64,000 bases of DNA from Acidobacteriota bacterium (GTDB lineage Bacteria > Acidobacteriota > UBA6911), in the NCBI GenBank assembly GCA_031271905.1, contig JAISUT010000014.1, positions 42,973 through 106,972 on the forward strand. The letters are read 5' to 3'. This document shows positions 5,755 to 13,298 of the stretch, one piece after another. The notes under the pieces were generated by a model that saw only the letters and a program-made list of their open reading frames with translations, did no database searches and was not told where the DNA came from. The position numbers and the translations under genes are program-made. Each line of letters opens with the position of its first letter. Position 1 is the first letter of the stretch.

Positions 5755-8526
5755 ATGCGAAAGAACATACCATGGATCATCGTTCTCGTCGTGGTTTTCA
5801 TCGTGCTGGGCGGGTTGTCGTTCACCGTGAACATGTACTTCGACTACCTTTGGTTCGCCGAGCTGGGGAAGGAGGTCATATTCACGACCACCCTCTATGC
5901 GCAAAGCGCGCTGTGCACCCTGACCCTCCTCGCGGGATTCCTGTTCCTGTACGTCAACTTCACCGTGGCAAACCGAGCCCCTGGCCTGATCGAGATCGGC
6001 ATCCCGACGCCGACGGGGCAGATCACGGCGTTGCGCATCCAGCCCGAGACGGTGCAACGCATGGCGGGTCTGGGCGCCCTAGCCGTCGGCTTGATGGTGG
6101 GGACGAGTTTTGCCTCGCGCTGGGAGATGGTCTGGAGCTGGTTGCACCGCGTTCCCTTCGGTGAGGTCGATCCGGTGTTCGGCAGGGACATATCCTTCTA
6201 CTTCTTCTCGCTCCCGTTCTGGCGGGACGTCGTCCAGACGGGGTTGTTGCTGGTCGTCGCAGCCGTGGTGGGCAGCGTCGTCATCTACTATTTCAAAGGG
6301 GCGATGTCTTGGCGCACGGTGCGCAACGGCGCCGTGCGGTGCGGGCGCGCGGGCGTCCACATCTCGTCGCTCGGGGCGCTGGCGTTCGTCTTTCTCGCCT
6401 TGGGCGCATGGCTGGGGCGGTACGAGCTCCTGTTCGGCTCCAACGACGTATTTTCAGGGGCGAGCTACGCCGACTTGCACGCGCGCCTGCCGATGGCGGT
6501 GGTGCAGGCGGTCGCGGCGCTTGCGGGGGCGGGGCTCTGGCTGTACAGCGCCTTCTCCGCGCGCATCCGCACCGGAGTCTACGCGGTAGTCCTCTACGTC
6601 GCCGTCGCCTTCCTCGGCGGCATCTATCCCTCCGTCGTCCAGAAGTTCTTCGTCGATCCCAACGAGTTGGACAAGGAGAGCCCCCAGATCGCGCACAACA
6701 TCAAAGCGACGCTCAAGGCATACGGATTAGACCGGGTGGAGGAGCGCGATCTTTCCGGAGACAAAGCGCTCACGCCGCAGGACATTGAGCGCAATGCGCC
6801 GACCATTCACAGCATCCGCCTCTGGGATCACGAGCCGTTGCTGGACGCGCTCAAGCAGATACAGGAGATACGCACCTACTACGACTTCGTCTCGGTGGAC
6901 AACGACCGCTACCATTTTAACGGGGAGCTCCAGCAGACGATGCTCTCGGCGCGGGAATTGAACTCGTCGAGCCTTCCGGAGCGCAACTGGATCAACGAGC
7001 GTCTGAGCTACACGCACGGCTACGGCATTGCCCTAGGACCGGTGAACCGCATGACTTCTGAGGGGCTGCCGGTGTTGCACGCGCAGAACATCCCGCCGGC
7101 CTCCGCCTATCCGGCGTTCAAGGTGACCAGGCCCGAGATCTATTTCGGCGAGCTGACTCGCGGCTATGCGGTGGTGGGCACCGGCCAAGAGGAGTTCGAC
7201 TATCCGTCAGGCGAGGAGAACGTCTATACCAAATACAAGGGATCGGGAGGCGTCCAGGTCGGCTCCTTACTGCGCAAGCTCCTTTTCGCCATCTATTTCC
7301 GCGACTTCAACATCGCCCTCTCGCCGCTGGTCACATCCGAGAGCCGGTTCATGTACTTTCGGAGCGTCGGGGAGCGGCTTTCGCGTCTGGCGCCGTTCCT
7401 TATGCTGGATCGCGACCCGTACATGGTCGTCTCCGAAGGGAAGCTCTATTGGATCCAAGACGCATACACCGTCTCAGACCGCTACCCGTATTCGACGGCG
7501 ACTGCGGGCGTGGGGAATTACATGCGCAACTCCGTGAAGATGGTCATGGACGCCTACGACGGCGACGTGGACATGTATGTCGCCGACCCGGACGATCCGG
7601 TCATCAAAGTCTGGCAGAGCGTCTTTCCCGGCGTTTTCCGCCCCATCTCGGACATCCCGCAAGACCTCGGGCTGCACCTGCGCTATCCAGAGGACATCTT
7701 CCAGGTGCAGACCTATGTCTATTCCACCTACCACATGACCGCGCCGCACATCTTCTACAACAAGGAAGACCTCTGGCAGATCCCCTCCATCGCCTCGGGG
7801 CGCGGCGACGCGCCGATGTCGCCTTATTACACGATCATGCGCCTGCCGCAGGAGGAGAGCGAGGAGTTCATCCAGATGTTGCCGTTCACGCCGGGGCGCA
7901 AGGACAACCTCTCGGCATGGATGGTGGCGCGTAGCGACGGGAAGGATTACGGGCGGTTGGTGGTCTACCGTTTTCCGAAGCAGAAACTGGTCTACGGGCC
8001 GCGCCAGATCATCGCCCGCATCAGCCAAGACGCCGAGATCGCGCGGCAGATATCGCTCTGGGACCAGCGTGGCTCGCAGGTGATCCAAGGCAACCTCCTG
8101 ATCATCCCGATCGAGGAGGCGCTGCTTTACATCCGACCGCTGTACCTGCGCGCGGAGAGCGGGAAGATCCCCGAGTTGAAGCGCGTCATCGTGGCGTATG
8201 AGAACCGCATCGCGATGGAGGAGACGTTGGAGGCGTCGATTGGGAAGATATTCCAGCAAAACCTGTCGTTGCCTGCGCAAGGGGCTGCGCCGCTCGCCGA
8301 TGGAGACGGCGGCGCTCCGGCACCGGTGGTGCGACCCGCCGGAGCGGCTCCAGCGGCACCAGAATCCGGTGCGTCTGACGCGACGCAATTGATCGACAAG
8401 GCGGGCGACGCCTACAACCGCGCAATCGCCGCACAGCGCGCCGGGGACTGGGCGAAATACGGCGAAGAATTGAAGAAGCTGGGCGAAACCCTGGAAGAGC
8501 TCAAGGGGCGAAATCGCGCCCAATAG
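5755..8526 (+). CDS. UPF0182 family membrane protein
   Basis: A 923-residue protein of the UPF0182 family, an uncharacterised group of large inner-membrane proteins. About seven hydrophobic helices fill the first 300 residues, beginning IPWIIVLVVVFIVLGGL and ending near TGVYAVVLYVAVAFLGGIYP; the rest is a large soluble, probably extracytoplasmic domain with family blocks such as SYTHGYGIALGPVN, YFGELTRGYAVVGTGQEEFDY and the HYRYPEDIF-like block LHLRYPEDIFQVQ. The C-terminus has an Ala/Pro/Gly-rich linker (about 835-875) and an amphipathic helix. GGAGG five bases before the ATG fixes the start. No function is known for the family. A small-gene cassette of foreign look begins only 24 bases after its stop. 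Confidence 0.92.
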   Translation: MRKNIPWIIVLVVVFIVLGGLSFTVNMYFDYLWFAELGKEVIFTTTLYAQSALCTLTLLAGFLFLYVNFTVANRAPGLIEIGIPTPTGQITALRIQPETVQRMAGLGALAVGLMVGTSFASRWEMVWSWLHRVPFGEVDPVFGRDISFYFFSLPFWRDVVQTGLLLVVAAVVGSVVIYYFKGAMSWRTVRNGAVRCGRAGVHISSLGALAFVFLALGAWLGRYELLFGSNDVFSGASYADLHARLPMAVVQAVAALAGAGLWLYSAFSARIRTGVYAVVLYVAVAFLGGIYPSVVQKFFVDPNELDKESPQIAHNIKATLKAYGLDRVEERDLSGDKALTPQDIERNAPTIHSIRLWDHEPLLDALKQIQEIRTYYDFVSVDNDRYHFNGELQQTMLSARELNSSSLPERNWINERLSYTHGYGIALGPVNRMTSEGLPVLHAQNIPPASAYPAFKVTRPEIYFGELTRGYAVVGTGQEEFDYPSGEENVYTKYKGSGGVQVGSLLRKLLFAIYFRDFNIALSPLVTSESRFMYFRSVGERLSRLAPFLMLDRDPYMVVSEGKLYWIQDAYTVSDRYPYSTATAGVGNYMRNSVKMVMDAYDGDVDMYVADPDDPVIKVWQSVFPGVFRPISDIPQDLGLHLRYPEDIFQVQTYVYSTYHMTAPHIFYNKEDLWQIPSIASGRGDAPMSPYYTIMRLPQEESEEFIQMLPFTPGRKDNLSAWMVARSDGKDYGRLVVYRFPKQKLVYGPRQIIARISQDAEIARQISLWDQRGSQVIQGNLLIIPIEEALLYIRPLYLRAESGKIPELKRVIVAYENRIAMEETLEASIGKIFQQNLSLPAQGAAPLADGDGGAPAPVVRPAGAAPAAPESGASDATQLIDKAGDAYNRAIAAQRAGDWAKYGEELKKLGETLEELKGRNRAQ

Positions 8527-8550
8527 TCGTCCATATTGGCGGGCATCGAC

Positions 8551-8622
8551 ATGAAAGTGATCCCCGAAGTGATCTTGCTTGTCGCGGCGGGCTTCGCCAT
8601 CTACAAGCTGGCGGTGAAATGA
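8551..8622 (+). CDS. Tiny membrane peptide, 23 aa
   Basis: ATG AAA GTG to TGA encodes a 23-residue peptide that is almost wholly one transmembrane helix (VILLVAAGFAIYKLAV) with a lysine at each end. It begins 24 bases after the UPF0182 stop and ends one base before the start of the next gene, in the same tightly packed series of four. Small single-helix peptides of this kind are typical of phage holin or membrane-virion genes and of type I toxins, but nothing in the sequence decides between them. The ribosome site (GGCGGGCAT region) is weak. It is called because of its membrane pattern and exact packing. Confidence 0.5.
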   Translation: MKVIPEVILLVAAGFAIYKLAVK

Positions 8623-8623
8623 C

Positions 8624-8875
8624 ATGGCGATAGAAGATATTTTTGGGTATGGGGGCGGAGATTCTTTTTTCGACACAAACGGATATTTGGCATACGTGAA
8701 TCCGACCGACATCGAGGAGGCCACGCCGGAAAGCGCAACACCCGTCGTGCAGTCAACCGAGACGACAGGAGCGGACGGCAAGACGTTTCTTTGCGAGTTC
8801 CGCTTCGATTGGACTGAAATCATCTTGGCGGTGGCCGTCGCGGTGGCGGTCGGCTACGCGATAGGAAAAAAATGA
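8624..8875 (+). CDS. Small C-terminally anchored protein, unknown
   Basis: An 83-residue protein with an acidic, Gly- and Asn-rich N-terminus (DIFGYGGGDSFFDTNGYL), a Thr/Pro-rich middle and a C-terminal transmembrane helix (WTEIILAVAVAVAVGYAIG) ending in two lysines. No family recognised. Its stop overlaps the next start (ATGA), so the two are translationally coupled. A tail anchor followed by a positively charged end suggests insertion in the inner membrane, or in the lipid layer of a membrane-containing virion if the cassette is viral. That second reading is speculation. Confidence 0.65.
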   Translation: MAIEDIFGYGGGDSFFDTNGYLAYVNPTDIEEATPESATPVVQSTETTGADGKTFLCEFRFDWTEIILAVAVAVAVGYAIGKK

Positions 8876-9696
8876 TCGTGACAGTCTACACAAGGCAACC
8901 CCAACCGCATTCCGTCATAGCCGTTGACGACGCCGACTTCGCCGATGTGTGGTTCGGGACGTTCAACAACGACCAGATTCTGTTTCCACAATTCAGCTAC
9001 GCCGGCGTGATGGACACGTCCAGGTTGAGATGCTTCTTCGGATTCACGAAGATAATGAAAGACCTGAACGGGGATTTTATGAACACCACGACATTACGGA
9101 ACAAAGTGAATACGTCGGGATACCAGGCGTTAGCTTTCAACGTGACAAGTACTTCAAGTGGTACAGCTTTTACTTACGCTATAATAAGAACAGTGACGGG
9201 AAATTTCGATTATCTATCTACCGCACAGCCATATGATTTGAGTACGATATTTGAAGCACGGAGTGAAACGACTCTTGCTCCGACGATCAACGAATTGAAC
9301 GCCAAGCTTTTTATTAACGGCGTCTTATACAGGTCTGGACAACAAAGCAGCTTGGCGACTCAAAACCAAGCAAGAGATCCGCAGGTGATTTCAAGCATTC
9401 CCGACATCTACATGACGAACAGCGGAACGTCAACAGTGCCAGCGAATTCGTCATTGTTATGCGTCCGCGACGTGGTTTTGCGGTGGTATGACGACCTGGG
9501 AAACTCCGAGGAATACCGAGTGATTCCGAACATCAAGGAAAAATCGTTCAAAGTCAGAAAGAGGATATTCCAAAACGAGAAGCTTATGTCAACTTCCTAT
9601 TTCCCGACCGGGATCACGGCCGTCAACAACGTGTTCGCGATCAGTAGATTCGACGACCTGTCACTCGGTAACCTGACCTACATGGAGACTCTATGA
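8872..9696 (+). CDS. Unknown 274-aa protein of a four-gene cassette, possibly structural
   Basis: I do not recognise this protein. It has no signal peptide, membrane helix or nucleotide-binding motif, few Cys, and many Thr, Ser, Asn and aromatic residues in short alternating stretches, which suggests a beta-rich fold. Blocks include FADVWFGTFNNDQILFPQF near residue 30 and LLCVRDVVLRWYDDLGN near 200. Codon use is visibly AT-richer than in neighbouring genes from about base 9050 on. It overlaps both neighbours by ATGA. Length, predicted fold and company (two membrane peptides, one acidic small protein) resemble the capsid-gene neighbourhoods of small tailless membrane phages, whose capsid proteins are of similar size; no sequence match can be claimed. 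Confidence 0.7.
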   Translation: MIVTVYTRQPQPHSVIAVDDADFADVWFGTFNNDQILFPQFSYAGVMDTSRLRCFFGFTKIMKDLNGDFMNTTTLRNKVNTSGYQALAFNVTSTSSGTAFTYAIIRTVTGNFDYLSTAQPYDLSTIFEARSETTLAPTINELNAKLFINGVLYRSGQQSSLATQNQARDPQVISSIPDIYMTNSGTSTVPANSSLLCVRDVVLRWYDDLGNSEEYRVIPNIKEKSFKVRKRIFQNEKLMSTSYFPTGITAVNNVFAISRFDDLSLGNLTYMETL

Positions 9697-9986
9697 GAGC
9701 AGAGATGTACAACAACGATTTCATAATCAACTGCGAAAACGACCACGAGGCCGGCAAGATCGAAGTTTTCCTGGACTCCATCGGCGTCAAGACCATCAAG
9801 GCGCCTGAGAAATACGACGAGGCCATCATCGACTTTTACGGCAATATCAAGGCGCAGATCGAGGCGGCCGCTTCGGCGGACGAATCCAGGGCAAGGGAAG
9901 AGGGCGACCTAGAGGAGACCGCAGAAGCCGTCAAAGCGCCGCAGAAGACCGTTCTTCCACCCTACGCGACCAGCAATTGGCGGTAG
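9693..9986 (+). CDS. Small acidic protein, unknown, last gene of cassette
   Basis: A 97-residue acidic protein, no recognised family. Residues 1-50 look like a compact alpha/beta unit (NDFIINCENDHEAGKIEVFL, then IGVKTIKAPEKYDEAIIDFYG); residues 60-85 are a Glu/Ala-rich, probably helical linker, and the end is PPYATSNWR. It starts inside the stop of the 274-aa gene (ATGA) and is followed 25 bases later by a hairpin at 10011-10044, so it is the last gene of the unit. Confidence 0.65.
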   Translation: MRAEMYNNDFIINCENDHEAGKIEVFLDSIGVKTIKAPEKYDEAIIDFYGNIKAQIEAAASADESRAREEGDLEETAEAVKAPQKTVLPPYATSNWR

Positions 9987-10010
9987 CATCAGACGCAACG
10001 GCGGCGCCCA

Positions 10011-10044
10011 ATGGCGCGAGAAAGGCTTGATTTTCTGGCGCCAT
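10011..10044 (+). terminator. Hairpin after the four-gene cassette
   Basis: ATGGCGC and AGAAA on the left pair with TTTCT and GCGCCAT on the right around a short loop. It lies 25 bases after the last cassette gene. There is no U-tract. A second hairpin (CCCCGC at 10078-10083 with GCGGGG at 10102-10107) follows. Confidence 0.5.
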
Positions 10045-10194
10045 GTCATATCATTTCTTCGCAGGCTCTGAATTGTTCCCCGCGTCAGTGGGCCCGCTTC
10101 AGCGGGGATGATTAAATTGCTCCGATTAAAGGAGTTTTGCCTTCTGATTCAGGGCCTGCCTGGTTGAACTGGACACCATTAAGGGGGAATGACA

Positions 10195-10373
10195 TGGCGA
10201 AGAAAGCAGTGAAGAATGTCGAGTTCGTCAGCAAAGGAAGAAAAGTGCAGTTCAAGGCGAAGGTCAAATCAAAGGTTGATAAGAAAGATGATTTGTATTT
10301 TAAAACATACCATCCGAAAAGGCTTCCAAAGAATCCTAAATTAGAACCGATCAGGTATTTCCCACCAGAATAA
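10195..10373 (+). CDS. Small basic protein upstream of a broken PIN toxin; possible antitoxin
   Basis: A 59-residue, strongly basic protein (KNVEFVSKGRKVQFKAKVKS near the start, KTYHPKRLPKNPKLEP near the end) with no recognised DNA-binding fold. Its stop is one base before the ATG of a VapC-like gene, the arrangement of a toxin-antitoxin pair, but it does not look like the usual VapB types (AbrB, ribbon-helix-helix, Phd). A good ribosome site (AGGGGGA) precedes the ATG. The gene is AT-rich against its surroundings. The antitoxin role is inferred from position only. Confidence 0.5.
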
Positions 10374-10374
10374 A

Positions 10375-10650
10375 ATGCTATTTGACACAAGCATAATAAT
10401 AAATCATCTGCGCGGCGATTTGAAAGCAACAAAAATGCTTGAAAATTGCCGCTTAAGACATATTTCAGAAGTTACGGCATTTGAAGTTATCAGCGGTTCT
10501 GGGAAAAAGTTTAAAATACATTATGAATATTTAAACAAGTCTTTCATTATAATGCGATTGACAAAGGAAATACGAAAACGAACGATAGCAATGGATGCAA
10601 GTTTTCATGGAACGGTGGTTGAAAAACGAGGCGCAATTCTGGACGGATGA
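10375..10650 (+). pseudogene. Truncated VapC-like PIN-domain toxin
   Basis: The first 91 codons match a PIN-domain ribonuclease: MLFDTSIIINHLRGD carries the first catalytic Asp, and ISEVTAFEVISG the usual second acidic block with its Glu. The frame then runs through VEKRGAILDG and stops, where a full VapC would continue with DCLIAATA-type residues and 35 to 45 more codons containing the last acidic ligand. None of the other frames downstream continues the domain, so this looks like a deletion rather than a single frameshift. Codon use is AT-rich, as in the preceding gene. Probably inactive. Confidence 0.65.
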
Positions 10651-10707
10651 AGGGGAATATGACCCGGTGCAGTCAAAAAAAGCATCCACTGACAAGGAGG
10701 TCGCAAG

Positions 10708-10764
10708 ATGACAGCTTCTGATAAGGGATATTATGTAAACTTTTCCCTGGATCCTCATATTTGA
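10708..10764 (+). other. 18-codon reading frame with ideal ribosome site, gene remnant
   Basis: AAGGAGG followed 7 bases later by ATG opens a frame of 18 codons (MTASDKGYYVNFSLDPHI) ending in TGA. The DNA turns from AT-rich to the usual high GC exactly here (about 10765). It may be the beheaded start of a lost gene at the border of the island, or a real micropeptide. Confidence 0.3.
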
Positions 10765-10800
10765 CGTCCACCACGCCCGCCGCCTGTGCGCCTGCCACGG

Positions 10801-12297
10801 TCAGGCTGTCGCGCCCCCGATGGCGGGTTCGACAGTCGGGGCGTCCCATGACGCCACGCGGTTGCGCCCCGAATTCTTCGCTTGGTACAGGGCCAGGTCG
10901 GCGAGGTGGATGATGTCGTCGGGCTTCATGTGCGGCGCGGGTACTATCGTCGCCACGCCGACGCTTATGGTGACGATGCCCGCAACAGTCCCCTTGTGCG
11001 GCAACCTGGCGTTCTCCACGCATTGGCGGATTCGTTCAGCCAGCACCAACGCCCCGTATTTTGTGGCGCGAGGCAGGACTACGACGAACTCCTCACCGTC
11101 ATAGCGCGCCACCATGTCGCTCGAACGCAACAACGACTCGCCTAGAATGCGCGCCACCTGCCGCAGGCACTTGTCGCCCGCCAGTTGCCCGTAGCTGTCA
11201 TTGTAGAGCTTGAAGTTGTCCACGTCGATGAACAGCAGCGAGAACGGCGACTGTTCGCGCACGGCGTTGTACCATTCGCGGGCGAGCTGCATGTCCAGGC
11301 TCAAGCGGTTGGCGAGACCGGTCGGATGGTCGATGGCAGCCTTCGCGTTCGCTTCTTGGAAGGCGTCGGACATGTCCTGGAACAGCCTGTCCCGGGCGTT
11401 CAACGCAGAATTCACCGCATAGACGACCGCCAGGTTCACGCACAGGAAAATCTGGAGCAGGAATATCCCGTGCCGGTTGTGCAACGGTCCGGAGATGGAG
11501 AACGGGCCCGAATAGCGCTCGGTGAAATACACTGCTGGCGCGGCGATCAGCAAAATGGCGATGGCGGCGCCCGTGCCGCGCAGATAGAAGACAGCGAGCA
11601 ACAGGACAGGGACGACTAGGAAGATGATGGGCAGGCTGTCCTGCAGGAAGACGACGCTGGAGACCGCTGCGACGCTGACGAAGATCGCAGCCGCCTCCAA
11701 TCGCTTCTTGCTGCCAAACAGCACCTTCAGCTCCGTGCGGTCGATCGCCAGGAAAAGCGGCGTCATCAACGCGATGCCCATGATGTCGCCGACCAGCCAG
11801 TCCAGCACCGTCTTGAGCAGGTAGGGGCGCTCGAAAACGTTCAGGCACAACCAGACGAACAACGTCGATGAAAGCGGCGCCAGGATGACGGCGCAACAGA
11901 CGAACCGCGCCAAGATGCGAAACTTGGTCAGGTCGGGAGGGATGCCCTCGTCCGTGGACAACCAAGTGGCGGCGACTAGCACCTCGACGGTGTTCCCCAT
12001 CGTGAACAGCAGGGATTGGTAGAACGTGAAGCCGAAGCCGATGTGTACGGCGACGTTCGCCACGACGCTCATGAGCATGTAGCTCGCCCAGAAACGTCGC
12101 CGGGTTTGCAAAATGAATGCGAGCAGTATGCCGTTGGCAGTCCAGATGATGTCTTGTACGGCAGGGGTCGGCGTAAGCATGTTGCCGAACCAAGAGGCGC
12201 ACAGGTAGATCAAGGCGACCACGCCAAGCCTGACGGCGGAGTCTGGAAGTATCCAGTAAGCAGTGCGAGCGACCAACGAAGACGACCGGAACCTCAT
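10801..12297 (-). CDS. MASE1-GGDEF diguanylate cyclase
   Basis: A 498-residue inner-membrane protein that should make cyclic di-GMP from two GTP. About eight to ten hydrophobic segments (residues 15-310) form a MASE1 sensor (for example DIIWTANGILLAFIL near 70), followed by a coiled linker and a GGDEF domain. The active loop reads RYDGEEF, i.e. DGEEF rather than GGDEF/GGEEF. The inhibitory RxxD site is present five residues before it (RSSD). The ATG at 12297 has AGGGG 7 bases upstream; the frame stays open for about 90 codons before it, but those look like non-coding sequence. It is alone, between the low-GC island and the helicase-loader gene. Activity is likely but the first Gly of the loop is replaced. 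Confidence 0.88.
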   Translation of the reverse strand: MRFRSSSLVARTAYWILPDSAVRLGVVALIYLCASWFGNMLTPTPAVQDIIWTANGILLAFILQTRRRFWASYMLMSVVANVAVHIGFGFTFYQSLLFTMGNTVEVLVAATWLSTDEGIPPDLTKFRILARFVCCAVILAPLSSTLFVWLCLNVFERPYLLKTVLDWLVGDIMGIALMTPLFLAIDRTELKVLFGSKKRLEAAAIFVSVAAVSSVVFLQDSLPIIFLVVPVLLLAVFYLRGTGAAIAILLIAAPAVYFTERYSGPFSISGPLHNRHGIFLLQIFLCVNLAVVYAVNSALNARDRLFQDMSDAFQEANAKAAIDHPTGLANRLSLDMQLAREWYNAVREQSPFSLLFIDVDNFKLYNDSYGQLAGDKCLRQVARILGESLLRSSDMVARYDGEEFVVVLPRATKYGALVLAERIRQCVENARLPHKGTVAGIVTISVGVATIVPAPHMKPDDIIHLADLALYQAKNSGRNRVASWDAPTVEPAIGGATA

Positions 12298-12506
12298 GGC
12301 GCACCCCTTAGTTGGAAAGCGTAAAACTAAAAACCCGTCCGTCGTAAAGCCATCAGGACTGCTAATACAACTACTACAAATTGTAAGGAAATTACAACTA
12401 ATAAATGCGGACAAGCGGGAATTCGTCGTTTTCACCTGTCGCCCCCCCCAGCCGCTTGGACGTGACGACGCGGCGAAAAGACCTCGCGTCCAAGGTGCCG
12501 CCGAGG

Positions 12507-13256
12507 TCAGAGGCTGGCTTTGGCGAAGTCTGTCCGTCCGTCCTCGCCCCGCATCTCGACGTCCACGCACATCGAGTGGAGTCGCGAGCGGAGACGGACG
12601 CCGATGCGGTCGGCAAGGGTTTCCTCACCGGGTCTGGAAGGTGCGTCGAGGTAGTTGGATGTGAAAAAGGTGAGTTTGCTTTTGACGTAGCGGTTGTTGA
12701 TGATGTGATAGAGCGTGTCCCGCACCCAATCCGTGACCTTGTTGGCGCCCAGCTCGTCCAGCACCAGCACCTTGGCGTCCATCACGGGGCGCAGGACATC
12801 CAACTCCGACGTCTGCGCGATGGGATTCCAACTGTCTTGGATTTCCTTCAACAGGTCGCTGAAATTGTAAAACAGCCCCACTTCGCCGGTCTGGGCGATC
12901 AACTGCCGCAAAAGCGCCACCGCCAAGTGGGTCTTGCCGACGCCGCACGGCCCCATGAGCAACAGCCCGACGCTCTTTTTGGGGTCGTCTTCCTTGAGCA
13001 GTGGGTATTGGCGCAGGAACCCTTCCACCTGGAGTTTGGCGTTTTTATGCGACACGTCCCTAAACGTCTTGAATGATTCGAGGTCGCAGTTCTGGTAGCG
13101 CTTGGGGATGTTCGCCGACGCCTGTAACCGCGCCATGCGCTGCTTTTTCCAGCAGTCGCAGCGTCGGACTGCGCCCGCAACCTCCGTCGGCGCCCACCCC
13201 GACCCGCCGCAGGTCGGGCAGATGTCGTCCACATTCCGCTCGTCCATATCCGTCAT
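12507..13256 (-). CDS. DnaC/IstB-like AAA+ ATPase, helicase loader type
   Basis: A 249-residue cytoplasmic AAA+ protein. The N-terminus has a zinc-finger-like C4 motif (CPTCGGSGW then RRCDCW), then IPKRYQNCDLESF, a usual entry block of the DnaC/IstB group. Walker A is GPCGVGKTHLAVALL near residue 105; Walker B is KVLVLDELGANK near 165; sensor 1 is FFTSNY near 205. DnaC-type proteins load the replicative helicase; IstB-type ones serve transposases. There is no transposase nearby, so the loader role is preferred. Two in-frame ATGs (MTDMDE) are possible starts. Genes on either side (cyclase, HtrA) are functionally unrelated. Confidence 0.82.
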   Translation of the reverse strand: MTDMDERNVDDICPTCGGSGWAPTEVAGAVRRCDCWKKQRMARLQASANIPKRYQNCDLESFKTFRDVSHKNAKLQVEGFLRQYPLLKEDDPKKSVGLLLMGPCGVGKTHLAVALLRQLIAQTGEVGLFYNFSDLLKEIQDSWNPIAQTSELDVLRPVMDAKVLVLDELGANKVTDWVRDTLYHIINNRYVKSKLTFFTSNYLDAPSRPGEETLADRIGVRLRSRLHSMCVDVEMRGEDGRTDFAKASL

Positions 13257-13298
13257 GACATTTAATCCTGGTATCCGCTTGGACCTAGGCTGCCGCCG

